Part shown: one piece after another, positions 24,821-31,830 of the stretch
Layout of the letters: every line of letters starts with the position of its first letter
Numbering within the stretch: the stretch's first letter is position 1
From: Salinibacillus xinjiangensis
GTDB taxonomy: Bacteria > Bacillota > Bacilli > Bacillales > Alkalibacillaceae
Assembly: GCF_009649735.1 (NCBI RefSeq)
Contig: NZ_WJNH01000019.1
Location: forward strand, 1-45,167
Length of the DNA stretch: 45,167 bases
Direction of reading: 5' to 3'
Notes under the pieces: model-generated
What the model was told of the DNA's origin: nothing
The model's input: the letters and a program-made list of their open reading frames with translations, nothing else
The model's database searches: none
Program-made: the position numbers and the translations under genes

Positions 24821-25594
24821 ATGGAATCTTATTTACCATCATTTGATTTAAAGGGGAAGGTAGCTGCAATTACAGGTGCGACGAAAGGAATTGGACGAGC
24901 CATTTCGATTGCATATGCAGAGGCTGGAGCAGAATTGATTCTCGTATCCAGAACAGAAAGCGATTTGGAATCACTTAAAGAAGAACTTGAAGCAAGGGGA
25001 ACCAAGGTCTTTACGGTAGCAGGGGACGTTCAAAAATATGAAGAGATCATCGGAAAAATTGAAGAACAGTACAAAGATAAAACAATTGACGTATGGGTCA
25101 ACAATGCCGGCATGAATATCCGTAGTGAAGCGGAAAAGGTGACCGAAGAAGAATGGAATCAAATTGTACAAACCAATATGAAAAGTGCTTTTTTCTTTTC
25201 TCAATATGCCGCGAAGAAAATGAAATCCTCGGGCTATGGAAAGATCATCAATATGTCGTCTGTTGGAGGTCATGTAGCCCTACGAACAGGGGTTGTGTAT
25301 GCCATGACAAAGGCAGCCTTAATACAAATGACCAAAACCTTGGCACTAGAGTGGGGAAAGCATGGGATACGAGTCAATGCTATTGGTCCATGGTACTTCC
25401 CAACAGCCCTAACGGAAAAATTATTGCAGGATGAAGACTATGTAAATGATATATTGGCCCAAACACCACTAAAACGAATTGGAGAGCTAAAAGAGTTAGC
25501 AGGTACAGCCGTATTTCTGGCCACAGAAGCGAGCGACTATATGACTGGACAAACCTTGTTTGTGGACGGCGGAATGACCATCTACGGATTTTAA
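24821..25594 (+). CDS. SDR family NAD(P)-dependent oxidoreductase
   Basis: A 257-residue classical short-chain dehydrogenase. The cofactor motif TGATKGIG is at 18-25 with G19, G23 and G25. NNAG at 94-97, catalytic S146/S147, Y160 and K164 (YAMTK) and the C-terminal DGGMTIYGF are all present. The closest subgroup by eye is the gluconate 5-dehydrogenase / glucose 1-dehydrogenase type; substrate cannot be fixed from sequence. AAAGAGGGGG precedes the ATG. The gene is bounded by two related palindromes, one overlapping its stop codon, so it may have been acquired as a unit. Confidence 0.9.
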   Translation: MESYLPSFDLKGKVAAITGATKGIGRAISIAYAEAGAELILVSRTESDLESLKEELEARGTKVFTVAGDVQKYEEIIGKIEEQYKDKTIDVWVNNAGMNIRSEAEKVTEEEWNQIVQTNMKSAFFFSQYAAKKMKSSGYGKIINMSSVGGHVALRTGVVYAMTKAALIQMTKTLALEWGKHGIRVNAIGPWYFPTALTEKLLQDEDYVNDILAQTPLKRIGELKELAGTAVFLATEASDYMTGQTLFVDGGMTIYGF

Positions 25595-25654
25595 CCCTTT
25601 AACGCATTAGCGAAGTTGGGGTCTGTCCCCCGTCGCTTTAAAGGGGTAAAGGGT
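25594..25654. repeat. Imperfect palindrome with GGGGTCTGTCCCC core
   Basis: ACCCTTTA at 25594-25601 pairs with TAAAGGGT at 25647-25654, and an inner GGGG/CCCC with a TCTGT loop lies at 25618-25630; the middle arms match poorly. It starts on the last base of the SDR stop codon. The core resembles the perfect palindrome at 24703-24757, suggesting a dispersed REP family. Only weak terminator character. Confidence 0.7.
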
Positions 25655-25707
25655 GAATAATCTGGTAGTGGGGTGGGATGCTAAGGCGAAAAAAGGGATG
25701 ATGCTTG

Positions 25708-26799
25708 ATGCCTGTGATTGCATCTGTTGGTGTTGGAATACCCCGCTATCGCATTCCTCAAGAAGAGGCAAAGGAATTAATCCGTGAAATCTTTCCTCGT
25801 GATTCTGAGCAACTGGAACGACTATTACCCGTATTTGATCATGCTTTTATAAAGGAAAGACAAATGGTAGTTCCGATTGATTGGTTTAAAGAGGCTCACA
25901 CCTTAGCCGAGCGCAACCAAAAGTACCTTGAAGAAGCGATTCCATATACCATAGAAGCCGTCGAAGATTGTTTACATAACAGCAAGTTTTTAAACGAACA
26001 GGTTTCACCACGAGAAATTGATTGCATCATCTTCGCTTCTAGCACAGGAATTGCAACACCGTCCATAGATGCACATCTCATCAATGAATTGCCCTTTTCT
26101 GAATATACTACACGGATTCCCTTGTGGGGACTTGGATGTGCCGGTGGTGCTTCAGGCTTGGCAAGGGCATCAGAATGGCTTTTGGCTCACCCTGACAAAA
26201 ACACTTTACTCATTAATTTAGAGTTTTGTAGCTTAGCCTTTCAAAAGCATGATCGGCGAAAAAGTAATTTTATCGGCTCTGCTTTGTTTGGAGATGGAGT
26301 TTCTTGCACCTTAATCATGGGCGATCAAAGCCCGCTACAGGATCGGCTTAAACATACAGGGCCTCACATTATGAAAACGAGCTCTCGAACGAAAAAGGGT
26401 GCACTTGATGTCATGGGATGGGATATTCAAAATAGTGGTTTTCATGTCATTTTCGCCAAAAGCATTCCAAGGTTAGTTGAAACCTTTTGGTATGAACACC
26501 TACAGGATTTTTTACAGGAAAGTCAACATCAAACAACAGACTTTCCCTTTTTGACTGCACATCCTGGTGGGACCAAAGTATTGCAGGCTATGGAGAGGAT
26601 TTTAGAAGCGAAAAAGGAAAAGTTTCGCTATTCCTATAAGATTCTTGAAGAGCATGGAAACATGTCATCTCCTACAGTCTTATACGTGTTAAAAGAGGCA
26701 ATGGAATCAAGCCCACCAACAGGAACGAAAAGTTTGCTTACCGCGTTAGGACCTGGATTCAGCTCAGAAATCGTCATGTTGGAGTGGAAAAAATCATGA
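25708..26799 (+). CDS. bpsA: Type III polyketide synthase (chalcone synthase-like, BpsA)
   Basis: A 363-residue thiolase-fold enzyme that condenses acyl-CoA starters with malonyl-CoA. The catalytic triad is visible: C144 (GLGCAGGASG), H285 (TAHPGGTK) and N318 (EHGNMSSPT). The C-terminal GPGFSSE motif is typical. B. subtilis BpsA (BcsA) makes triketide pyrones that BpsB O-methylates; the same gene pair is present here. The ATG at 25708 is behind AAAAAGGGA; an in-frame TTG directly precedes it. Its stop overlaps the start of the next gene by four bases (ATGA). Confidence 0.93.
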   Translation: MPVIASVGVGIPRYRIPQEEAKELIREIFPRDSEQLERLLPVFDHAFIKERQMVVPIDWFKEAHTLAERNQKYLEEAIPYTIEAVEDCLHNSKFLNEQVSPREIDCIIFASSTGIATPSIDAHLINELPFSEYTTRIPLWGLGCAGGASGLARASEWLLAHPDKNTLLINLEFCSLAFQKHDRRKSNFIGSALFGDGVSCTLIMGDQSPLQDRLKHTGPHIMKTSSRTKKGALDVMGWDIQNSGFHVIFAKSIPRLVETFWYEHLQDFLQESQHQTTDFPFLTAHPGGTKVLQAMERILEAKKEKFRYSYKILEEHGNMSSPTVLYVLKEAMESSPPTGTKSLLTALGPGFSSEIVMLEWKKS

Positions 26800-27305
26800 T
26801 TTATCTTTCTCTATGGTGCGTCGTCATAATGCAAAGAATGGTAGAGCTTCTGATTGCGAAACGAAATGAAATTTGGATGAAACAAAATGGAGCCAAAATT
26901 GTGAAAGAGGGTCATTATCGTTGGATTGTGTTGACCCATACAGCCTTCTTGTCGGCTATCATTTTAGAGGCGAATTGGCGTCACCAAATGACAGGTTCTG
27001 TTAATGGGTTTTTTTTAACGGCCTTTGTATTGCTGCAATGGGTTCGAGTTTGGTGTCTGGTCTCGCTTGGACGCTTTTGGAACACCAAAATTATCGTGAT
27101 ACCTGGGGTGGAGTTGATCAAAAGAGGTCCTTACAAATACGTTCGGCACCCGAATTATGTCATTGTTGGGCTGGAATTTTTCGTCATTTCATTGTTGTTC
27201 CACGCATATATAGCAGCTATCGTATTTCCAATTTTACACGCTGCTTTAATGTCAATTCGAATACCGCTGGAGGAAAGAGCATTAAAGGCATTGGGGAAAG
27301 AGTAA
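26796..27305 (+). CDS. bpsB: Isoprenylcysteine-methyltransferase-like membrane methyltransferase (BpsB)
   Basis: A 169-residue integral membrane protein with about four helices. The C-terminal signature RGPYKYVRHPNYVIVGLE is the SAM-binding motif of the isoprenylcysteine carboxyl methyltransferase family. Coupled to the type III polyketide synthase by a four-base overlap, it corresponds to B. subtilis BpsB/YpbQ, which methylates the alkylpyrones made by BpsA. The ATG at 26796 is preferred; GGAGTGG lies upstream, and an earlier GTG at 26784 has no ribosome site. Confidence 0.9.
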   Translation: MIYLSLWCVVIMQRMVELLIAKRNEIWMKQNGAKIVKEGHYRWIVLTHTAFLSAIILEANWRHQMTGSVNGFFLTAFVLLQWVRVWCLVSLGRFWNTKIIVIPGVELIKRGPYKYVRHPNYVIVGLEFFVISLLFHAYIAAIVFPILHAALMSIRIPLEERALKALGKE

Positions 27306-27331
27306 GTACTTAATAAGGGGGAGGAGAAAAA

Positions 27332-28165
27332 ATGAAGTTTATAAAAGACGCCACTTGGGCCTACAAAAAGTGGCAAACGGGAGAAGACGTTATTTTTGTA
27401 GACTGTCGTTTTGATTTAAAGGATCCACTCAAAGGAAAACAGGAATTTGAAACGGATCACTTACCAGGTGCAGTCTATTTTGATTTAGATCAGGATTTAA
27501 GCAGTGAGGTGAGAAGCACAGGGGGAAGGCACCCGCTACCAGATATTAAGCAGTTTGTTCAAAAGGTGCAAAACGCAGGCATATCAAATGACACAACTGT
27601 GATTGCCTATGATCAAGGCCACCCATTTGCAAGTCGCTTTTGTTGGTTGATGACCTATTTAGGGCATGAAAAAACCTATGTAATAAATAGAGGTTACCAA
27701 GAGTGGGTGGACCAAGGTTATCCAACTGAAACCGAAACAAAGGCTAAAGAAAAAGGGGATTTTCAACCTACTATCCAGACAAATCTAGCAGTTAACCAAC
27801 AATATGTGAAGGAAAATCGTACGAATCCTAATACTGCACTCATTGATTCTAGGTCCTTTGAACGATATGCAGGAAACCGTGAACCTATCGACGCAAAAGC
27901 TGGCCACATTCCTGGGGCTGAGCATTATGACTGGGTGAATTTATTTACTGAGAAAGGCTATTGGAAGGAATCTAGTGACTTGAAAAAACATTTTGAAGGA
28001 CTCGTTAACTATGAGGAAATCATCGTTTATTGTGGTTCAGGCGTTACAGCTACTCCTAATGTCATAGGTTTATGGGAAGCTCAACTACCCAATGTGAAGC
28101 TATATGTAGGTAGCTGGAGTGATTGGATCTCAAACCCAGCTAACCCTATTGAAACTACTACATGA
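27332..28165 (+). CDS. Two-domain sulfurtransferase (thiosulfate/mercaptopyruvate type)
   Basis: A 277-residue protein of two tandem rhodanese domains. The N-terminal domain (about 5-130) contains the usual inactive scaffold with DHLPGAVYFDLDQDL and GGRHPLP. The C-terminal domain (about 150-275) carries the catalytic loop CGSGVTA with C234. It transfers sulfane sulfur from thiosulfate or 3-mercaptopyruvate; the CGSGVT loop is closest to mercaptopyruvate-type enzymes, but the donor is uncertain. GGGGGAGG lies before the ATG. It follows bpsB after 26 nt and may be in the same transcript; a terminator follows. Confidence 0.9.
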   Translation: MKFIKDATWAYKKWQTGEDVIFVDCRFDLKDPLKGKQEFETDHLPGAVYFDLDQDLSSEVRSTGGRHPLPDIKQFVQKVQNAGISNDTTVIAYDQGHPFASRFCWLMTYLGHEKTYVINRGYQEWVDQGYPTETETKAKEKGDFQPTIQTNLAVNQQYVKENRTNPNTALIDSRSFERYAGNREPIDAKAGHIPGAEHYDWVNLFTEKGYWKESSDLKKHFEGLVNYEEIIVYCGSGVTATPNVIGLWEAQLPNVKLYVGSWSDWISNPANPIETTT

Positions 28166-28171
28166 TCATAC

Positions 28172-28213
28172 AAAAAGAGTATCTAGCCATAAGAACTAGA
28201 TACTCTTTTTTAC
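28172..28213. terminator. Bidirectional terminator
   Basis: AAAAAGAGTATCTAG, a 9-nt loop and CTAGATACTCTTTTT form a perfect 15-bp AT-rich stem between the convergent sulfurtransferase and queuosine-precursor transporter genes. Confidence 0.9.
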
Positions 28214-28214
28214 A

Positions 28215-28889
28215 TTAGTTTGTCGTTTTCATTTTCTTAGCAATATAGAAGAAAGGTGTATCCAGGAAGGACACGATAAACTTAATTACATACGTGGAAA
28301 TGAAAATCTCTAACCAAATATTTAAAGGCATACCTGAAAAGGCAATGGTACAGAAGACAGCCGAATCTAACAATTGACTAATCATTGTACTTCCGTTATT
28401 TCGTAGCCATAGATATTTATCATCAGGAAATTTGCTTTTCAGCTTCGAAAAAATCCAAACATCAAAATACTGACTAATCAGGTAGGCTGCTAAACTACCT
28501 AACGCAACCTTTGGTACTAAGCTAAATAATGTCACTAGTGACCCCTGTACAGTATCACTTTCAGCTGGGGTAAACTGTAGAGCAATTTGCATCATAACAG
28601 TCATCGCAATTAACGTGAAAAAACCGAGCCATACTGCTTTTTTGGCATCCTTTTTTCCGTATTTTTCATTTAAAATATCGGTTGCTAGAAAGGCAGTACC
28701 ATAGATGATATTGCCAAGTGTTGCGGTGATGCCAAACAACTCAACAGTCTTTAAAACCTGGATGTTGGCCACAACAGTGGACATTCCAATCCATACAAAT
28801 AATCCGGGCTTGCCGAAGATTTTGTAAATGGCTAAAATCATCGCGAAATTGACGATGGCAAATCCGCCCCATAACCATTCATTAAACAT
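28215..28889 (-). CDS. Queuosine precursor transporter (QPTR/YhhQ family)
   Basis: A 224-residue membrane protein with about six helices. The family hallmark TDILNEKYGKKDA and the LRNNGSTMISQLLDSAVF segment (polar residues within a helix) match the YhhQ/QPTR (formerly DUF165) transporters, which import queuine, preQ0 or preQ1 for tRNA queuosine synthesis. The upstream leader folds like a preQ1-I riboswitch that would cover the GGGAGG ribosome site, independently supporting the role. A sigma-A promoter lies directly before that leader. Confidence 0.92.
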   Translation of the reverse strand: MFNEWLWGGFAIVNFAMILAIYKIFGKPGLFVWIGMSTVVANIQVLKTVELFGITATLGNIIYGTAFLATDILNEKYGKKDAKKAVWLGFFTLIAMTVMMQIALQFTPAESDTVQGSLVTLFSLVPKVALGSLAAYLISQYFDVWIFSKLKSKFPDDKYLWLRNNGSTMISQLLDSAVFCTIAFSGMPLNIWLEIFISTYVIKFIVSFLDTPFFYIAKKMKTTN

Positions 28890-28896
28890 AATAATT

Positions 28897-28937
28897 CCTC
28901 CCTAGTTTTGATAACGCAGGATGGTTTCGAACTGCGA
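28897..28937 (-). promoter_or_regulatory. preQ1-I riboswitch controlling the queuosine precursor transporter
   Basis: Read on the minus strand: stem CGCAG, loop TTCGAAACCATC, stem CTGCG, then the A-rich tail TTATCAAAACTA running into GGGAGG. This matches the preQ1-I plan (5-bp P1, loop beginning UUC, A-rich tail, tail 3' end pairing into the loop). It is close to the Thermoanaerobacter example, whose tail reads UUAACAAAACAAGG. The CC of the loop could pair with GG of the ribosome site, which suggests translational repression on ligand binding. Confidence 0.82.
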
Positions 28938-28944
28938 AGTCTAT

Positions 28945-28973
28945 ATTATATATCGTTTTTGCAGGTTTTACAA
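28945..28973 (-). promoter_or_regulatory. Sigma-A promoter of the riboswitch-transporter transcript
   Basis: On the minus strand TTGTAA (28968-28973), a 17-bp spacer and TATAAT (28945-28950). Transcription would begin about seven bases downstream, immediately before riboswitch stem P1. Confidence 0.8.
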
Positions 28974-28993
28974 TTATTATATTCATTTCTTGA

Positions 28994-29027
28994 CAAAAAA
29001 ACGCCCAGATGGCAAGCATCTAAGCGT
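28994..29027 (-). terminator. Terminator of the lytic transglycosylase gene
   Basis: On the minus strand ACGCTTAGATG, a 5-nt loop and CATCTGGGCGT followed by TTTTTTG; the stem contains a short internal mismatch. Confidence 0.8.
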
Positions 29028-29031
29028 AATT

Positions 29032-29658
29032 CTAAGCAAAATATGAGCCCATAACCTTTTTTACGTAATTTTGCGTTTCCTCAAATGGTGGAACACCCTG
29101 ATGTTTATCCACATTACCAGGTCCGGCATTATAAGCTGCTAAGGCTAGGGTCTTGTTCCCATCATAGCGATCGAGCATTTCTTTTAAGTATTTGGCTCCA
29201 CCCATAATATTTTGTTCAGGATCAAAGGCATTGGTAACCCCAAGTCCTCTAGCAGTATCAGGCATTAATTGCATCAGTCCCTGTGCACCCGCATGACTCA
29301 CAGCATTGACGTTAAAGTTCGACTCTGTTTTAATAACTGAACGAATTAACTTTGCATCTATCCCATATAAGTCCGCTGCCTTTTGAACCAATGAATCTAT
29401 TTCTGCAGATGATGGACTGGCTGAGATAGAGTTTATAGGACGATATGGTAGGCTATTTGTCTGGTACATTTTGTTTAAAGTGGTGGAATCTAATGTAGTT
29501 TTATTGGTTGCTGGTTGATTAGATATAGCTGACAATTGACTTTCCATAATTTGTTGAAAGGCAGTAGTTAACATATTTGTCTGATTTGAATTCGAATTGG
29601 ATGAGAAGTTTGACATTGCATTAAGCTGCATCAAACTCTGTAAGAATCTTACGTCCAT
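29032..29658 (-). CDS. Lytic transglycosylase (SLT domain)
   Basis: A 208-residue protein with a Ser/Asn/Gln/Thr-rich N-terminal half and a C-terminal goose-type/SLT transglycosylase domain (about 85-205). The catalytic glutamate is E112 (VIKTESNFN), followed by the family's [13 protein letters not shown], the MGGAKYL segment and the [14 protein letters not shown] motif. It cleaves peptidoglycan glycan strands with 1,6-anhydro-muramic acid formation. No signal peptide is evident. The ATG at 29658 has AAAAGGGG 8 nt upstream; the open frame extending to 29724 runs through that site and is not used. Confidence 0.9.
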   Translation of the reverse strand: MDVRFLQSLMQLNAMSNFSSNSNSNQTNMLTTAFQQIMESQLSAISNQPATNKTTLDSTTLNKMYQTNSLPYRPINSISASPSSAEIDSLVQKAADLYGIDAKLIRSVIKTESNFNVNAVSHAGAQGLMQLMPDTARGLGVTNAFDPEQNIMGGAKYLKEMLDRYDGNKTLALAAYNAGPGNVDKHQGVPPFEETQNYVKKVMGSYFA

Positions 29659-29758
29659 ATGATTTACCCCTTTTACATTCACAATCAATAATAATAGTTT
29701 ACCTAATAGAGGTGAATTAGGCAATTAAAATAAAAAGGATGTTCACATATAATAGAAT

Positions 29759-29966
29759 TTGTTTTGACTTAAAAGGTATAAACTGTGACGTAAGTAGATT
29801 CTTTAGTGTTGCTTAAATCGTTCTGATTAATATGGACTGCATGTATACCGTTCCGGCAGAATACTTCGCTTTCCATGGGCGCGGCCTCAGCTTCCTTAGA
29901 AGCAAAGACCGCTTCCTGCGGGGTCTTCACCACGCTTCCTCCCATAGGAGTCTCCGTATTCTGCCT
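29759..29966 (-). repeat. Dispersed hairpin repeat, copy 2 (minus orientation)
   Basis: The 111-nt core (29855-29965) is bounded by the same inverted termini as copy 1, GGCAGAATAC and GTATTCTGCC, and differs from it at five positions by eye. The tail down to 29759 aligns with that of copy 1, including TTAAGCAACA, ACGTC and CTTTTAAGTCAAAACAA, at about 80% identity. Similar AATCAGAAC/CATCAGAAC words occur on both sides of the core in this copy. A 64-codon frame reading through it on the plus strand is an artefact of the palindromic sequence. Confidence 0.9.
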
Positions 29967-30047
29967 CCACTATTAGAGTGTTCTGATGATTACTCAGTAA
30001 AAACCTTTCAATTAACCAACCAATAGTTTACCTCTAAATAAACGAAT

Positions 30048-30162
30048 GAGGCACTGTCTATAGCGAAGTGTATTTCCGGAGCGATGGGTTTGCACTCATC
30101 ATATTGAAAACGAATTAAGCTAAAAGTTATGTCGCATTTTATATCTACTGCAAAGTAAAACA
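30048..30162 (+). repeat. Dispersed hairpin repeat, copy 3 (degenerate, truncated)
   Basis: From GAGGC at 30048 the sequence aligns with copy 1 from its GAGGC at about position 79. It keeps AGCGAAGTGTATT, TCCGGAGCG, TTTGCACTCA, AAGCTAA and an exact 16-base match GTCGCATTTTATATCT (30131-30146; 179-194 in copy 1), then GTAAAACAA. The left part of the core is absent and small indels are common. Opposite in orientation to copy 2, 80 nt away. Confidence 0.7.
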
Positions 30163-30189
30163 AGCAAAGAAGATTACGAAAAAGACAAA

Positions 30190-30224
30190 AAATGAAAAAC
30201 GGCAATTGCATAAAAGCAATTGCC
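30190..30224 (-). terminator. Terminator of the cold-shock gene
   Basis: GGCAATTGC, a 6-nt loop and GCAATTGCC form a 9-bp stem; on the minus strand it is followed by GTTTTTC. Confidence 0.8.
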
Positions 30225-30248
30225 GCCGTTTTCATCTATGGTTTGTTT

Positions 30249-30449
30249 TTATTTTTTAACTACGTTAGAAGCTTGAGGTCCACGATCGCCTTCAACTACT
30301 TCAAATTCAACGTTTTGACCTTCTTCAAGAGTTTTAAATCCTTCTTCTTGAATAGCGGAATAATGAACGAATACGTCATCTGCACCTTCAACTTGGATAA
30401 AACCATAACCTTTTTCTGCGTTAAACCATTTTACTACACCGTTTTGCAT
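30249..30449 (-). CDS. cspD: Cold-shock protein (CspA/CspB family)
   Basis: A 66-residue single cold-shock domain RNA chaperone. RNP1 (KGYGFI) and RNP2 (VFVHYS) are intact, along with the N-terminal [12 protein letters not shown] and C-terminal [16 protein letters not shown] lies before the ATG. A consensus promoter lies about 165 nt upstream, so the mRNA has a long 5' leader with a stable stem, as in cold-regulated csp genes. Which of the CspB/C/D paralogues it corresponds to cannot be settled here; the symbol is tentative. Confidence 0.93.
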   Translation of the reverse strand: MQNGVVKWFNAEKGYGFIQVEGADDVFVHYSAIQEEGFKTLEEGQNVEFEVVEGDRGPQASNVVKK

Positions 30450-30614
30450 GTTAAATCCTCCTAAAATCTTTCACAAAAAATGTGCGTATTTCACAAATAA
30501 GAATTTAGGTCATCCACGAAAAAAGGTAACTCCTGATAGAAGTAAAAGGACACAAAATCCATTGACTTCTATAGAAGTTACCTGTCTTTCATGAACCCTT
30601 ACATCCTATTTGTA
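30450..30614 (-). promoter_or_regulatory. Long structured 5' leader of the csp mRNA
   Basis: About 165 nt of untranslated leader. It contains two arms, 30525-30543 and 30565-30582 (on the plus strand GGTAACTCCTGATAGAAGT and ACTTCTATAGAAGTTACC). They pair over about 18 bp with a small bulge around a 21-nt loop. Such leaders act as temperature-responsive elements in other csp mRNAs; that role here is inference. Confidence 0.7.
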
Positions 30615-30620
30615 GTACTT

Positions 30621-30649
30621 ATTATAGCGCGTTTGAAAACGCTAGTCAA
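30621..30649 (-). promoter_or_regulatory. Sigma-A promoter of the csp gene
   Basis: On the minus strand TTGACT (30644-30649), exactly 17 bp, then TATAAT (30621-30626): a near-consensus strong promoter. Confidence 0.88.
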
Positions 30650-30742
30650 ACAAAGGACTCAAATTCTTATTAATAAATATCGGAAAATTCTGCAATGTGG
30701 TAAACTATAATCATTAGCAATATTTTGAAGGAGATGGAAAAG

Positions 30743-31333
30743 GTGGAAATAGATGCACTAAGAAATCAACTATCAATCAAAAGCAAGAATGGCGTATCAT
30801 TTTTACTTGCTGCCACTGTGATTTGGACAATTATTACGATTATATTTATTTTTCCTAACGAAGTCATCCAGAAAAACATTTTTATGCTTTGGACAGTTGG
30901 ATTAATGTTCCCTTTGGCAGTCCTAATGTCCAAGTTATGTAAAGCGGAATGGAAGTCAAATGACAATCCGCTTGGAGTTTTAGGACTATATTTAAATCTT
31001 GCGCAGTTGATGTATTTTCCGATTATCTTTTGGGCGTTCGCCAATAGTCCAGAACAAATGATTTTGTTCTTTGCTGTTATTACGGGTGCACACTTTTATC
31101 CATATGGCTGGTTTTATAATGCAAAGGCTTACTATTTTGGTGCACCAATTATGTCCGTTTTGTTGGTTGTAATTGGCTGGGATCTGCCACTTGATTATAT
31201 GTGGGTCATTCCGTTAACAATGGTGGGATTTTTACTTATATTAAGCTTCAGTTTATACAAGGATTATCAGCGTAAAAAGGAAGTGTCAGAGGACTTAGAA
31301 CCTGATGAAAAAAATGTATCGAAAGAGGGATGA
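30743..31333 (+). CDS. DUF7010-like integral membrane protein
   Basis: A 196-residue protein with about six hydrophobic segments. It begins MEIDALRNQLSIKSKNG when read from the GTG at 30743, which is 9 nt after AAGGAG; TTG 30725 and ATG 30734 are in frame but badly placed. The central motif ITGAHFYPYGWFYNAKAYY resembles the conserved segment of the DUF7010 family as I remember it. The C-terminal ~25 residues are charged and cytoplasmic. No function known. The next gene starts three bases after its stop. Confidence 0.7.
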   Translation: MEIDALRNQLSIKSKNGVSFLLAATVIWTIITIIFIFPNEVIQKNIFMLWTVGLMFPLAVLMSKLCKAEWKSNDNPLGVLGLYLNLAQLMYFPIIFWAFANSPEQMILFFAVITGAHFYPYGWFYNAKAYYFGAPIMSVLLVVIGWDLPLDYMWVIPLTMVGFLLILSFSLYKDYQRKKEVSEDLEPDEKNVSKEG

Positions 31334-31335
31334 AC

Positions 31336-31692
31336 ATGATAAAGGGAAGAGTAGTAGGATTTGAATTAAGCAGTCAACAGCCTGAAAAAGCTGTTACTTT
31401 CTATTCAAATGTGTTCGGATGGGAAATGGGTGACCCGAGGTGGGGTTACTGGCCAGTCCATCTGAAACAAGGAGCAGATTCCCGATTAAGCGGTGGTATT
31501 GATAAAGGTCCTCATGATTATCCACATGGGACACGAATTCAAATTGAGGTAGATTCCATTGAACAAGCTATTTCATTAGCTAAGGAACATGGTGCACAAG
31601 TGGTCAGGGATAAGATGGAATTTGATGACTTTTATCTTGCATACTTAGTTGATCCAGTTGGGCTTGCGTTTGGATTAATTGAACAAAAATAA
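31336..31692 (+). CDS. VOC (glyoxalase/bleomycin-resistance) family protein
   Basis: A 118-residue protein of the vicinal oxygen chelate fold: betaalphabetabetabeta units with FELSSQQPEKAVTFYSNVFGWEMGD at the N-terminus and VDPVGLAFGLIEQ at the C-terminus. Only a single module is present, so it should dimerise. Metal ligands cannot be assigned confidently and the substrate is unknown. ATG at 31336 is 6 nt after GAGGG; the ATG at 31330 overlaps the previous stop. Probably co-transcribed with the preceding membrane protein gene. Confidence 0.85.
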   Translation: MIKGRVVGFELSSQQPEKAVTFYSNVFGWEMGDPRWGYWPVHLKQGADSRLSGGIDKGPHDYPHGTRIQIEVDSIEQAISLAKEHGAQVVRDKMEFDDFYLAYLVDPVGLAFGLIEQK

Positions 31693-31830
31693 GGAAAACA
31701 GGTAACGTTTTGATGAGATTGAACGTCTAATTTGTAGAAGATAGATCAAGTGAGAGTTGTTTGCTTACAATTCTAATTATATTTTTTGCTATAATATACC
31801 AAGAATGATGGTGCGCTTGGAGGAATTATC

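Noticed and set aside
29832-30026. Open frame of 64 codons reading across repeat copy 2
   Set aside because: It lies inside the hairpin repeat, has no ribosome site and exists only because the palindromic GC-rich core lacks stops.
30633-30648. Possible CcpA (cre-like) site overlapping the csp promoter
   Set aside because: TGAAAACGCTAGTCA is one base too long for the cre consensus and the overlap with -35/-10 explains the bases.
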